A stretch of 64,000 bases of DNA. It comes from Methanospirillum hungatei JF-1 (lineage in GTDB: Archaea; Halobacteriota; Methanomicrobia; Methanomicrobiales; Methanospirillaceae). The stretch's first letter is position 1, and each line of letters opens with the position of its first letter. The notes below the pieces were generated by a model. It was given only the letters and a program-made list of their open reading frames with translations, was not told where the DNA came from and did no database searches. The position numbers were made by a program, and so were the translations under genes. The DNA lies in assembly GCF_000013445.1 (NCBI RefSeq), contig NC_007796.1, positions 2,578,936-2,642,935 on the forward strand, given 5' to 3'. Positions 16,779-25,383 of the stretch are shown here, one piece after another.

Positions 16779-17006
16779 ATGGATGATGCTTCGAAAGAGC
16801 AGTTCAGATGGCGATTCTGGCACCTTACCGTCATACTGAACGGAGTGATCCTGTTTTTTGCACTGGTACCGATTGCATTGTTTCTCTTTCCAGAGGCATA
16901 CAAAGTCCCTGGAGCAGTGATCAGCCTTATACTGGCAGTAATTCTCACTGTAATCTTCACACGCAATTATCACAAAACAAAAGCCTGGCTGAGTGAGCAT
17001 GCATAA
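16779..17006 (+). CDS. Small two-helix membrane protein of unknown function
   Basis: The frame opens earlier, but ATG 16779 gives a compact 75-residue protein with two membrane helices (about 17-38 and 43-61) and charged ends (MDDASKEQFRWRFWH and NYHKTKAWLSEHA). No recognised family. It ends 17 bp before a small winged-helix regulator and may be co-transcribed with it. Confidence 0.6.
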   Translation: MDDASKEQFRWRFWHLTVILNGVILFFALVPIALFLFPEAYKVPGAVISLILAVILTVIFTRNYHKTKAWLSEHA

Positions 17007-17023
17007 AAGGGGCAGAAGAACCG

Positions 17024-17308
17024 ATGCTTGAGAAGATCCAGGAAGATATCAGCCTTGCATCACGTCATATCGAGGTTCTCAGGGCTGTTGCAGATCATCA
17101 GCCCATCGGAATCATCAAATTATCCGAACTTCTAAACGTCCCTCAGCACCGGATCCGGTATTCCCTCAGAGTTCTTGAGAGCAGCGGGTACATTCGCGCC
17201 TCAAGTGCCGGAGCTATAGTGACCCCAAAAGCAGAAGAGATGTTCATGCATCTGAATGAAGATATTGACGAGATAATCCGGATTGTCAGCATGATGAAGC
17301 AGCCCTGA
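17024..17308 (+). CDS. Small winged-helix DNA-binding protein
   Basis: A 94-aa protein built of a helix-turn-helix (PIGIIKLSELLNVPQHRIRYSLRVLESSGYI: recognition-helix region at about residues 32-55, first 20 residues of motif are the core) and a short beta wing (ASSAGAIVTPKA), followed by a helix that may dimerise. It resembles archaeal ArsR/MarR-like one-domain regulators. No ligand pocket is evident. It lies directly after the two-helix membrane protein gene, which may be its partner or target. Confidence 0.7.
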   Translation: MLEKIQEDISLASRHIEVLRAVADHQPIGIIKLSELLNVPQHRIRYSLRVLESSGYIRASSAGAIVTPKAEEMFMHLNEDIDEIIRIVSMMKQP

Positions 17309-17333
17309 TCACCTTTGTCCGGCCACCTCAACA

Positions 17334-17345
17334 TTTATTAATAAT
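17334..17345 (+). promoter_or_regulatory. TATA box for the tRNA pair
   Basis: TTTATTAATAAT is a good archaeal box A, centred about 34 bp upstream of tRNA-Asn, in a gap with no other gene to serve. The two tRNAs are 11 bp apart and are probably one transcript. Confidence 0.5.
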
Positions 17346-17373
17346 TACATCACACGTATTAGAGCACATCTGA

Positions 17374-17446
17374 GCCGCCATAACTCAGTTGGTAGAGTGA
17401 CTGGCTGTTAACCAGTTTGTCACAGGTTCGAGTCCTGTTGGCGGCG
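17374..17446 (+). tRNA. tRNA-Asn (anticodon GTT)
   Basis: A 73-nt cloverleaf: acceptor stem GCCGCCA/TGGCGGC with discriminator G, D-loop AGTTGGTAGAG, anticodon stem ACTGG/CCAGT with loop CTGTTAA (GTT at 17407-17409), and T-arm GGTTCGAGTCC. CCA is not encoded. No intron. Confidence 0.97.
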
Positions 17447-17457
17447 TCTCATTTTTT

Positions 17458-17530
17458 GGGCCTGTAGCTTAGCGGTGAGAGCGCCCGGCTCATAACCGGG
17501 CGGTCATGCGTTCGAATCGCATCAGGCCCA
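17458..17530 (+). tRNA. tRNA with CAT anticodon, probably tRNA-Ile2
   Basis: Acceptor stem GGGCCTG/CAGGCCC with discriminator A; anticodon stem CCCGG/CCGGG with loop CTCATAA (CAT at 17491-17493). It lacks the initiator GGG run at the base of the anticodon stem. Its acceptor, variable and T arms (GGTCATGCGTTCGAATCGCATC) nearly match tRNA-Ile(GAT) at 30670-30743. It is therefore more likely the AUA-reading Ile2 tRNA (C34 modified to agmatidine in archaea) than elongator Met. Confidence 0.93.
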
Positions 17531-17570
17531 TGACCTGTATTTTTTAAGTAGAGATGATTATGTTACTTCA

Positions 17571-18608
17571 ATGAAGTGTTCCTGTTGTGGTGAGAACCAT
17601 ATCATCTGTCCTGGAGATATCACTTCACGCCCCTCACAATTTTTTGCACCCTGTCCCCAGTGTAATCCGACGCCACGGCCAAAAGACAAACCAGTCTCTT
17701 CTGGGGAGGATATTCCAGGACCCTGTCAGTGTAACCGCCGGTTTATCGATGATGTGATGGCAGATATCTACCAGATCCTGCAGAAAGAAGGAATATTCCA
17801 TGGCAGTGAACCCCTCTCATCCATTGGAACCCCTCTTATCTCCCCCGGCCTCTTCCTCCGCCGTCCCCCGGTACTCCCTCCCCGGTCTCTTCTGATTATC
17901 TCTGATCTCATACCAGTACCAGTGGCTGAAATCGCATACCGGAACGTGCCCGAGCTGCTGGGTATCGTCTATCATGCCCATGAGATACCCGGTCCCGGTG
18001 ATGTGACCTATGGACAGGAACCAACAATCCATGAAGGGATCCTGGTGTGTGGATGTGACGTCAGGGCAGATATCTTTCTTTCCGGAAAAGGTCCCGTGGT
18101 TGTGATCAAAAAACAGGCTGAGATGCATATTGAATTTCCGAAAGGTATCGACCCAAAGATCTTCAGTGTTGAGGAGCAGGTCAGACGACTGCATCCGGAT
18201 GTCTTCATTGATGCCTGCGCAGGACCAGGAACACTCGGCCTTACCGCAGCACTCTTTGGTGTGCCGAATATCGTGATGTGTGATGTCTGGCATGCATCAG
18301 TCTGGAGTGCAATCCAGACGATCAGAGTAAACCAGAAAAAACTCGGAATTACAACGATAACCCTCTACGATGATGTGAAGAAGAGACCGCCAGTCTGGAC
18401 AGGAGAACCTGCCCTCATCTGTTCTGCCACCGGAAACGGAATCAATATCCAGCTCTACCATGGGACATACGAACTCCTGGGAGCGGATCTGCCTTCTGGA
18501 AAACGGCTGACCGCATTCGATCCCTTTGATAAAGAGTCTTTCAGGAGAAATGATCTATTTCTGACAGCATGGAAAGAAAAGATAGGAGGGGAAGTTTTTA
18601 TTCCGTAG
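17571..18608 (+). CDS. Predicted SAM-methyltransferase-like protein with N-terminal zinc-binding region
   Basis: 345 aa. Residues 1-60 contain CSCCGENH, CPQC and CQC motifs that look like a zinc ribbon. A middle region of about 110 residues is unfamiliar. From about residue 210 a Rossmann-like stretch carries FIDACAGPGTLGLTAALFG, which fits SAM motif I, followed by an acidic MCDVWHA at the second strand. This resembles class I methyltransferases of the Trm5/RlmI type, but the catalytic motif (an NPP-type segment) is not visible. The reaction is therefore uncertain. It stands between two RNA genes. Confidence 0.62.
   Translation: MKCSCCGENHIICPGDITSRPSQFFAPCPQCNPTPRPKDKPVSSGEDIPGPCQCNRRFIDDVMADIYQILQKEGIFHGSEPLSSIGTPLISPGLFLRRPPVLPPRSLLIISDLIPVPVAEIAYRNVPELLGIVYHAHEIPGPGDVTYGQEPTIHEGILVCGCDVRADIFLSGKGPVVVIKKQAEMHIEFPKGIDPKIFSVEEQVRRLHPDVFIDACAGPGTLGLTAALFGVPNIVMCDVWHASVWSAIQTIRVNQKKLGITTITLYDDVKKRPPVWTGEPALICSATGNGINIQLYHGTYELLGADLPSGKRLTAFDPFDKESFRRNDLFLTAWKEKIGGEVFIP
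18594..18603 (+). promoter_or_regulatory. TATA box for SRP RNA
   Basis: GTTTTTATTC lies about 25 bp upstream of the deduced SRP RNA 5' end, overlapping the end of the preceding gene. Its spacing supports the RNA start at about 18622. Confidence 0.4.
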
Positions 18609-18621
18609 CTGCAGCATAATT

Positions 18622-18934
18622 ATGGGGACTAGCCCGGGTGGATCGGCGTCACTTGTGACCTGAAATCGTCGGAATGCAGGGGGCGAAGTTTGAGGAAGGT
18701 TGGTACATACGGCCTGTATCTGTCGTGTTTCCGACGTAGAAACCCTGTCCTGTGAGGTCGGTGGCCAGGTATCACACCTTCGGAGGAAGGAACGACCTGT
18801 TGTCGCGGGGACCGGTTCAGGCCCGGAAGGGAGCAGACTTACCGTGAACATTCGGCGCCCATGGGGTTGCGGGGCGGAGAAGGAGACCCTTGGAAAAGGC
18901 TGCAATGACCGATCGACCGATAACGTGTCCCTAT
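18622..18934 (+). ncRNA. ffs: Signal recognition particle (7S) RNA
   Basis: RNA scaffold of SRP, which targets membrane and secreted proteins. Helix 8 contains the diagnostic GGCCCGGAAGGGAGCAG-like loop (18819-18836) bound by SRP54. The 5' Alu-like part (CCGGGTGGATCGGCGTC then GTGACCTGAAATCGTCGG) matches archaeal 7S architecture. The termini pair (ATGGGGAC against GTCCCTAT), which fixes a length of about 313 nt, normal for archaea. The ends are inferred from pairing and the upstream TATA box. Confidence 0.93.
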
Positions 18935-18957
18935 TATTCTGATTTATTCTGATTCTT

Positions 18958-19911
18958 ATGGCAAAAGTTGCGATTGTCGGAGCAACCGGAAAGGTAGGCC
19001 AGTATGCAGCACTCTCGATATCCCGTATTCCGTATGTCAACGAGGTCCAGCTGTATGGAAGACCGGGTTCGGAATCGGTGCTTGACGGAGTGGCCAGGGA
19101 TCTCATCGATTCATTTGCTGCAACCGGAACAGACAGTCATGTCAGCTGGAGCTGCAATATTGAGGATCTAAAGGGATCTGATATCATCGTCCTGACCGCC
19201 GGCGTTGCACGAAAGCCGGACCAGAGCAGACTGGATCTCGCTGTAGAGAATGCGAAGATAGTCGCGGATTTTTCTCAGAAGATAGGAAGAATTGCCCCTG
19301 ACTCATTTCTCATGATGGTCACCAATCCGGTTGACATTATGACCCATGTTGCATTGAAATACTCAGGAAAAAAACCAAACGAAGTATTCGGGCTTGGAAC
19401 ACATCTCGACTCAATGCGTCTGAAATCAGCAATCGCATCATTCTTTCAGGTACATGTCAGTGAAGTGCATACCCGTATCATCGGGGAGCATGGTGACAGT
19501 ATGGTACCACTCTGGTCTGCAACAACCATCGGAGGAATACAGATATCGAATCTGCCCAGTTTTGCACAGGTGCCTATTGATGACATCATGCAGCAGGTCA
19601 AATCCTCTGGTCAGAAGATCATTGCATCAAAAGGTGCGACGGTCTGGGGCCCCGGAGAAGCAATTGCCACACTTATCCGTACCATTCTTGGAAATGAAAA
19701 CCGGATACTTACGGTATCAGCCTACATAAAAGCTGAAGTCCATAATATCGGAGATGTATGTATCGGAGTGCCGGCCCGGATAAACCGGAGCGGAGTGTAC
19801 CCTGTGCCAATCCGCATTGAACCCCTGGAAGTAAGGAACTTTCAGAATTCGGTAGAAAAGATTCGTGGCATAACCCGTGAAATTTTCTCAGTTCTTGAGA
19901 ACGGGGAGTAA
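18958..19911 (+). CDS. mdh: Malate dehydrogenase
   Basis: NAD(P)-dependent oxidation of malate to oxaloacetate, or the reverse in the reductive branch used by methanogens for biosynthesis. The LDH/MDH fold shows GATGKVGQ (nucleotide loop), VARKPDQSR with the malate-specific Arg in the active-site loop, TNPVDIMTH and the catalytic His in GEHGDS. 317 aa, full length. Monocistronic, starting 23 bp after the SRP RNA; no clear ribosome site is present. Confidence 0.93.
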   Translation: MAKVAIVGATGKVGQYAALSISRIPYVNEVQLYGRPGSESVLDGVARDLIDSFAATGTDSHVSWSCNIEDLKGSDIIVLTAGVARKPDQSRLDLAVENAKIVADFSQKIGRIAPDSFLMMVTNPVDIMTHVALKYSGKKPNEVFGLGTHLDSMRLKSAIASFFQVHVSEVHTRIIGEHGDSMVPLWSATTIGGIQISNLPSFAQVPIDDIMQQVKSSGQKIIASKGATVWGPGEAIATLIRTILGNENRILTVSAYIKAEVHNIGDVCIGVPARINRSGVYPVPIRIEPLEVRNFQNSVEKIRGITREIFSVLENGE

Positions 19912-19952
19912 ATATCCCCAGTATCCGGAGAATGAAAAAGCCTTGTGCAGAT

Positions 19953-20210
19953 TTACACAAGGGTTGATTCTACAATTTCTGCCCGTTCAACACCATCGAT
20001 AGCATTGAGGGTCGCTTCAATGGTCTCTGTCTGACCTTCAGCATCAGGAACAACCAGCGCGACTTTTATTGCGACAAGTCCAAAGCCGATGGGCTCTTCC
20101 CTGATATCCTGAACGCGGGGGAATTTCTCTTTTATAGTCGCAACGATCGTTTCCCGGTTTACTTCTGGTGATTCCGGCATCACCTTGATGATGAGCGCTA
20201 CGTCTCCCAT
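19953..20210 (-). CDS. ef1b: Elongation factor 1-beta (aEF1-beta)
   Basis: Guanine nucleotide exchange factor for aEF1A in translation elongation. From ATG 20210 the protein is 85 aa and starts GDVALIIKVMPESPEV, the family N-terminus. It keeps the EEPIGFGLVAIKVALVV core and ends VERAEIVESTLV. The frame is open to 20255, but those residues overlap the upstream zinc-ribbon gene. The upstream stop is 4 bp away, so the two are coupled. Confidence 0.93.
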   Translation of the reverse strand: MGDVALIIKVMPESPEVNRETIVATIKEKFPRVQDIREEPIGFGLVAIKVALVVPDAEGQTETIEATLNAIDGVERAEIVESTLV

Positions 20211-20214
20211 AATC

Positions 20215-20376
20215 TCAGGGTCCCCGAAGGCCGCAGGTCGGGCAGATGTACTCAACGCTCTGTTCTCTGCACCGGTAACACCGGCGTATGGTGGCCCCGC
20301 ATGCCGGGCAGCCGAACTCTACAGAGCCCTCTTCTGCCATTGGGCCATTACATGATGTGCAGGTTGTTCTACTCAT
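20215..20376 (-). CDS. Small zinc-ribbon protein (HVO_2753 type)
   Basis: 53 residues with four CxxC-type knuckles (CTSC, CPAC, CYRC, CPTC), enough for two zinc sites, as in the archaeal HVO_2753 family, usually found immediately before aEF1-beta. ATG 20376 begins MSRTTCTSC; the open frame upstream is spurious. Probable role near translation or nucleic-acid binding, inferred from this conserved linkage. Confidence 0.85.
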   Translation of the reverse strand: MSRTTCTSCNGPMAEEGSVEFGCPACGATIRRCYRCREQSVEYICPTCGLRGP

Positions 20377-20422
20377 ATTCAGACTTCCAAAAAGCTGCTT
20401 ATCTGGTTTATTCATCAACACC

Positions 20423-21022
20423 TTAAATGGTACCGCCAAAGTATGTCCCCGGCACCTCTTCACCCCTGAGAAATCCTGCAAGTCTCGCATGATCAGATCC
20501 CCGGAGTATGAATCCCCTGACCTGCTCCTTCGTAACATAGGGAATAAATGCAGGATCGAGATCACCGGTAACCATTCCAGGCATGAGTGCGGTGGCCGGA
20601 CCGTCAGATGTCCGGATATGATCGAGCGATTTTAAAATGACAAGAGGCACTGAGAGCAGACCGGCATAGAAGGCACTGATAGTATCTGATGTGATATCCC
20701 ACGAATGAGGAAGCGGATCAGCATCCATCATATGGTGATAAGGAAGAAGAATTGCAGGGGAACCACTCATAAGCGGAGTCCAGGTTACCGGCAATCCATA
20801 CGTGGACAGGAGCCATCCATACTGATCCATGGCTGCGATGGCCATAAAATGCGCTGCCGTATCTGAAATCTCCTTTTCCCTGACAACATCAGCAAAAATC
20901 CCCCCACCCGGAATGACCAGAATATCTCTTCCACTCTCTCTGATAACCCTGACAATCATCGGAGCATGCTCAATCAGACTGCCCCCAATCTTGAGCACCA
21001 ATGCCTGATCCCGGCTGATCAC
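20423..21022 (-). CDS. mfnE: Amino-acid-kinase-fold protein, probable methanofuran biosynthesis kinase MfnE
   Basis: 199 aa with the carbamate-kinase fold: LKIGGSL (phosphate loop), VIPGGGIFADVVR, and HSWDITSDTISAFYAGLL, which closely resembles the block in MfnE. MfnE phosphorylates (5-(aminomethyl)furan-3-yl)methyl phosphate to the diphosphate used in methanofuran assembly. The start codon is GTG. It lies 46 bp upstream of the zinc-ribbon/aEF1-beta pair on the same strand. Another small-molecule kinase of this fold is the alternative. Confidence 0.7.
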   Translation of the reverse strand: MISRDQALVLKIGGSLIEHAPMIVRVIRESGRDILVIPGGGIFADVVREKEISDTAAHFMAIAAMDQYGWLLSTYGLPVTWTPLMSGSPAILLPYHHMMDADPLPHSWDITSDTISAFYAGLLSVPLVILKSLDHIRTSDGPATALMPGMVTGDLDPAFIPYVTKEQVRGFILRGSDHARLAGFLRGEEVPGTYFGGTI

Positions 21023-21067
21023 AATGCAGTACGTTCATGTAATGATGACCAATAAACCCTGATCCCC

Positions 21068-22747
21068 ATGTACCCCCTTCCTGTTATCCTCCTCATATGC
21101 GTACTGATGACCCCAGTATCTGCCGGGCCGTATTTCCTTGAGATTTATCCGGATACCTGGATGAATGGGGATGAGGATGAATACATAACCATTGGATGGG
21201 ATCACCCTCCCGGTTCCTGCACCATTTCAGATGGGGAGGGAACCATCACATTTTCACCCTCGAACTCCGGATCTTCCTCCTGCACGATCGCGCGTAATGG
21301 TGAACAATACAACCATGTATGGGGGAGGTATCCTTCCTATGAGATAATTGACAGCACCCCTGCTGTTCCACAGGCAACGGTGCAGGGCCGGTTCCAACTG
21401 TCCAATAAAAAGGACGAACTGACTCTTACATGCGAGGGATGCACCTACGACACCGTGACATGGCCTGGGACGTTCAAACCAAGAAACGGTCAGATACATT
21501 TCAGGTCGGCTGGCGGAATCTGGGATCCCAGGGTGCTCATGGCCGGTGGAAGCAGACTTGAACCCCGGACCTTTGAGAACATTTCAGGCACGGGATTTGT
21601 TTCTCCTGACTGCTCAAGAGAGATCCTGGAAGAGATCATCAGCAATGCAAAGAGATCCGTTCTTCTCAATGTCTACGAATTCACAGACCCTGGTCTTGCA
21701 CAGATCCTCTGTGATACCAGCAGGCGGGGGGTAGCGGTATCGGTGCTCCTCGAAGGCGGGCCGGTCGGAGGCATTCCATCAGAGGAGTTCCCCGTCATCT
21801 CCGATCTGATTCAGGCAGGAGCCGATGTCAGAGTCATGGAAGGGACCGGAGAAGATCATGCCCCGTACCGGTATGACCATGCCAAATATCTCGTGGCAGA
21901 TGACAGCCGGGTATTTCTGACAACAGAAAACTTCAAGGAGCATTCCTTCCCTCATGCCGGTTTTGCCGGGAACCGCGGCTGGGGAGTCGTGCTTGACTCA
22001 GCCGATCTCGCATCCTGTTTTACCGAAGTTTTCCAGGATGACTTTGACGGACCAGGAGTGGCTGTCGCAGAAGGCAGGGCCGGCACCGCCGAACAACCGG
22101 TGACACCCCCATACAATCCAGTATTTGCTCCCCTGTCTTTTTCTGGAGCAGTGGTAACCCCGGTCTTCTCACCAGACACCAGCATCCTGATCGCAGATCT
22201 TATCAATGAAAGCAGGAGCAGAGTATGGATAGAGCAGGCATACATCACCGAATACCCAAAGAACGGGACAAATCCGTTTCTCGCAGCAGCAGTAGATGCA
22301 GCGAGACGGGGCGTTGATGTCAGGATCCTGCTTGACGGATACTATTACAATATCGAAGGGGATGAGGACAATGATGAGATGGTAACCGCCCTGCAAACCC
22401 TTGCCGCACGTGAGAATATCTCCCTTCAGGCTCAGGTCCTCTATCCTGAGAAGACTGGTCTTTTAAAAGTCCATGCCAAGGGGGTGATTGCTGATGATTC
22501 GGTACTGGTATCGAGCATGAACTGGAATGAGAACTCAGCCTGCTTTAACCGGGAGGCGGGAGTCATCATCCACAGCAGGGATGCCGCATCATACTTTGCC
22601 TCCGTCTTTCTGCTGGACTGGGCAGGAAAAAAAGAGAGGCAGCCGGCCAGGAGTCTTCCCGGAAGTGATACCGGATTTATCCAGATGATTACCCTGGCAG
22701 GAGTGGTGATCTTTTTACTCCTCCTCTACCGCCGGTATCACCGGTGA
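21068..22747 (+). CDS. Exported phospholipase D-family protein
   Basis: 559 aa. A signal peptide (1-19) precedes a beta-rich N-terminal region (20-160). Two PLD catalytic repeats follow, with HxKxxxxD motifs at His271 (YDHAKYLVADD) and His469 (KVHAKGVIADD), each with a downstream Glu/Asn segment (TTENFKEHS, SSMNWNENS). A C-terminal membrane helix (about 538-553) and RRYHR tail would anchor it outside the cell. It probably cleaves phosphodiesters, lipid headgroups or extracellular DNA; the substrate is not readable. It ends directly against ccdA on the other strand. Confidence 0.88.
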   Translation: MYPLPVILLICVLMTPVSAGPYFLEIYPDTWMNGDEDEYITIGWDHPPGSCTISDGEGTITFSPSNSGSSSCTIARNGEQYNHVWGRYPSYEIIDSTPAVPQATVQGRFQLSNKKDELTLTCEGCTYDTVTWPGTFKPRNGQIHFRSAGGIWDPRVLMAGGSRLEPRTFENISGTGFVSPDCSREILEEIISNAKRSVLLNVYEFTDPGLAQILCDTSRRGVAVSVLLEGGPVGGIPSEEFPVISDLIQAGADVRVMEGTGEDHAPYRYDHAKYLVADDSRVFLTTENFKEHSFPHAGFAGNRGWGVVLDSADLASCFTEVFQDDFDGPGVAVAEGRAGTAEQPVTPPYNPVFAPLSFSGAVVTPVFSPDTSILIADLINESRSRVWIEQAYITEYPKNGTNPFLAAAVDAARRGVDVRILLDGYYYNIEGDEDNDEMVTALQTLAARENISLQAQVLYPEKTGLLKVHAKGVIADDSVLVSSMNWNENSACFNREAGVIIHSRDAASYFASVFLLDWAGKKERQPARSLPGSDTGFIQMITLAGVVIFLLLLYRRYHR

Positions 22748-23422
22748 TCAGAGATGTTCTTTGAGGAACACAAAGACCAGGTAATACAGTGCAACCATCA
22801 GCATCAGGACCCCGGCTATCCGATTGATGAGCAGGTGATGTGTGGTGAAGAACCTGATACAGATCCTGCTTCTCTCCAGAGACAATGCTGAAAGGAACAG
22901 GAGCGGACTTGCCATCCCAATCCCGAAGAGGACAAAATTGACAAAATTTGCGATGAAATCTGCAGTCGTCGTGGATATCGCAAAGAGCAGGATGATAGAG
23001 CCTGGATTGCAGGGAAGAGCAACCAGCCCGAAGAATGCCCCAAACAGGATGGCAGTAATATAGGGGGTTTTTCCAACCGGCGTAGATACCATAGGAAAAA
23101 ACCGGCTGATGTCAAATCCGGCAATCATGGCAATACTCATGATCGCAAGGATGCCGTAAATGGCAGGGCCGAGTATCTCAATAACATCTCCGGTGGACAT
23201 CTTCAGGATAGCCACAAAAAGAAGGCCAAATGAGAACATCGCAAGCAGCACCCCCGCCGTCACGGCAAGGCCCAGAGTGAGAGTCCGACCCCCGCCGGTC
23301 TTTGTCCGCCCTGCAAGGAATGCCAGGTACCCCGGGTAGAGCGGCAGGACACACATGGCTCCAAGCGGCGTATAAAGACCTGCCAGGAAGGAGATGGCCC
23401 AGGTTTCAGGTGTGATATCCAT
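22748..23422 (-). CDS. ccdA: CcdA-type transmembrane thiol-disulfide carrier
   Basis: A six-helix membrane protein (224 aa) that moves reducing equivalents from cytoplasmic thioredoxin to extracytoplasmic partners. The two redox Cys are in AMCVLPLYPGYLAF (helix 1) and ALPCNPGSII (helix 4), both followed by Pro, as in CcdA/DsbD-beta. One base separates it from the thioredoxin-like lipoprotein upstream, which is likely its partner. Confidence 0.9.
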   Translation of the reverse strand: MDITPETWAISFLAGLYTPLGAMCVLPLYPGYLAFLAGRTKTGGGRTLTLGLAVTAGVLLAMFSFGLLFVAILKMSTGDVIEILGPAIYGILAIMSIAMIAGFDISRFFPMVSTPVGKTPYITAILFGAFFGLVALPCNPGSIILLFAISTTTADFIANFVNFVLFGIGMASPLLFLSALSLERSRICIRFFTTHHLLINRIAGVLMLMVALYYLVFVFLKEHL

Positions 23423-23423
23423 A

Positions 23424-23984
23424 TTATGAGCAGAGTTCGTCCAGTGCCCGCTTCAGGACATCAGCACGAAAAACCCCGTCTTCAAGATAAGTGGCCGTCT
23501 TGTCACAGATGATGATAGTCTGGGGGATTGACTGAATAAATCCCGGCCCATAGGCTTTGATCAGGCTTCTGGTCACATCAGTCGGGGCCGCGGTAAATAT
23601 CCCCTTGAAGTTGTTTGACTCCTGGTGTCGCCTCACTTTTTCGGCATTATCATTAGGATCCACATCAAGTGCCACCACCACGTATTTATCCGGATATGCA
23701 GTCAGTAATTTCGTAGATTCTAAAAGCTGCATGGAACAGCCCGGACACCAGACGGCAAAACTGTGGATGATAACCGGCTTTCCCTGCTCGGCAAGATCCT
23801 TTATGGTGAACCGCTCCCCTGTTGCAACATCGGTCATGGATGTCGTAATCCAGGCAAGTTCAGGAGATGCTGTTTCAGAATATGCAATTTCAGGTGATTC
23901 CTCACTTGCCAGACATCCTGTACACAACAGGGTCATAACAAGGAGACCAAAGACGACCGGGAGTATAGTCCGGTGATAACTCAT
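23424..23984 (-). CDS. TlpA-like thioredoxin-fold lipoprotein
   Basis: 186 aa with a lipobox-like LCTGC (Cys24), which should be lipid-anchored outside the membrane. The thioredoxin domain spans about 50-185, with the active site WCPGC near residue 80 and a cis-Pro loop in QSIPQTIII. It probably keeps exported cysteines reduced using electrons from the adjacent CcdA. The NFKGIFTAAPTDVTRSLIKA insert is typical of TlpA/ResA proteins. First gene of the pair. Confidence 0.88.
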   Translation of the reverse strand: MSYHRTILPVVFGLLVMTLLCTGCLASEESPEIAYSETASPELAWITTSMTDVATGERFTIKDLAEQGKPVIIHSFAVWCPGCSMQLLESTKLLTAYPDKYVVVALDVDPNDNAEKVRRHQESNNFKGIFTAAPTDVTRSLIKAYGPGFIQSIPQTIIICDKTATYLEDGVFRADVLKRALDELCS

Positions 23985-24035
23985 GCAACATCATCTGAGA
24001 CTCTTTGTTCATATACTTCAAGGAAAATAGGGGAG

Positions 24036-25295
24036 TTACCTGACCGGCATCAGGAACTGAATGAGGAGGGCACATAAGTAGGTTACGATTCCAAAGAGAA
24101 TCTGCGGGACGGTATACCGTTTGAACACAGTTTTCACATCATCCCCGGTTGTCCGGTGTAAGAGCCAGAAATAGGGATCGGTCACGAAACAGATGAGACC
24201 CGCACCACCGATGATCATGAGGAACAGGGCAAGCGGGTTTAACATGGATGGAATAACCGTCGTCGCAAGGACCTGGGCAGTCAGGTACGATGTAACAATT
24301 CTGGACCCCTGGGCAGTCTGGATCAGAGCAGCGAGGACGAACGGGAAGAGGAATATTGGCAAAGATGTTGCGAGCAGAATAGAGGCATCAGCCGGAAAGC
24401 TGCTCTGCTGGATGATATACCCAAGAGCCCCTGCTCCACAGATGTCAAAGATGACGACTCCGCCATGCTTTGCTCCAAGAACCCAGCCACTCCACCGGAC
24501 CTCCTGTTTTGCAGTAATTACCGCGGTGGCCATTCCGGCGAGCATGATAAACTGGAGAAGACCTGCATGAGTAAGCCCGAGGAGGAGATACCCGACGGGG
24601 ATGGCAAGAAAGATCACCAGAAACGGTGCCCATGCCCGAAGATGAAAGGAACCCTCTTCGCGCTTGTATCCTATCTGCTCATGGGTGATGTCAGCAAAAT
24701 CACACTGTCTTCTGACATACCAGATCATGGAACCGACAAAGAGCAGAGAGAGGGGGATTGCGACCAGGTTATAGATGAGAGGGGAGTAATCCGGTGCAAA
24801 TGCATCAAAGAGGGTGTAGGTGACCGGCGTCGGGTATACATACGCAACCCCGAGGACAGACCCAATGGCGACAAGATAGATAAGAAGTGACCGCTTTCGT
24901 TCATCTGACGTGAAGAACTCGATGACCGGTGTGAGAATAATAAACGCAGTTATGGGACAGGTGGAAGGAACTGCAATAAGATATCCTGCGATTCCGGAGA
25001 GGGTGGGCGGCCGCTTTAAGAGGGTCCGAAGGTCAGAGACGATCTGCTGGATAAGTCCCTGCTCGGCAAGATATTTTGCGATAACCGATCCGGCAAGGAT
25101 AGGGATACCAAGACTGTTAAAAATACTGGCACATCCCAGCGCAACCTGCTGAAAGACTGTATCCGGAGATGACCCGATCATCAGACCAAAGGCAATTGCT
25201 CCGCCGACCAGAGTGAAAAATGGTGGCAGTTTAAATTTGAACCCGATGACAGATATTGCCACCATCACGATAAGGAAAATCAGGATGGTACTCAT
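24036..25295 (-). CDS. GntP-family permease
   Basis: 419 aa with about 11-12 membrane helices. The pattern of LGIPILAGSVIAKYL and AYLIAVPSTCPITAF is typical of the GntP/Gnt-like ion transporter superfamily, which moves sugar acids or other carboxylates with protons. The substrate in a methanogen is unknown. Monocistronic, 51 bp downstream of the thioredoxin gene in the opposite sense of reading order (same strand, upstream of it). Confidence 0.8.
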   Translation of the reverse strand: MSTILIFLIVMVAISVIGFKFKLPPFFTLVGGAIAFGLMIGSSPDTVFQQVALGCASIFNSLGIPILAGSVIAKYLAEQGLIQQIVSDLRTLLKRPPTLSGIAGYLIAVPSTCPITAFIILTPVIEFFTSDERKRSLLIYLVAIGSVLGVAYVYPTPVTYTLFDAFAPDYSPLIYNLVAIPLSLLFVGSMIWYVRRQCDFADITHEQIGYKREEGSFHLRAWAPFLVIFLAIPVGYLLLGLTHAGLLQFIMLAGMATAVITAKQEVRWSGWVLGAKHGGVVIFDICGAGALGYIIQQSSFPADASILLATSLPIFLFPFVLAALIQTAQGSRIVTSYLTAQVLATTVIPSMLNPLALFLMIIGGAGLICFVTDPYFWLLHRTTGDDVKTVFKRYTVPQILFGIVTYLCALLIQFLMPVR

Positions 25296-25383
25296 TCCTT
25301 ATTCTATCTGCAGGTGATCATATCAAAGGCTCTTGGTCCCATGACCCCATGTCTCATAGGTGAGGACATAAAACCTGTAGGAG

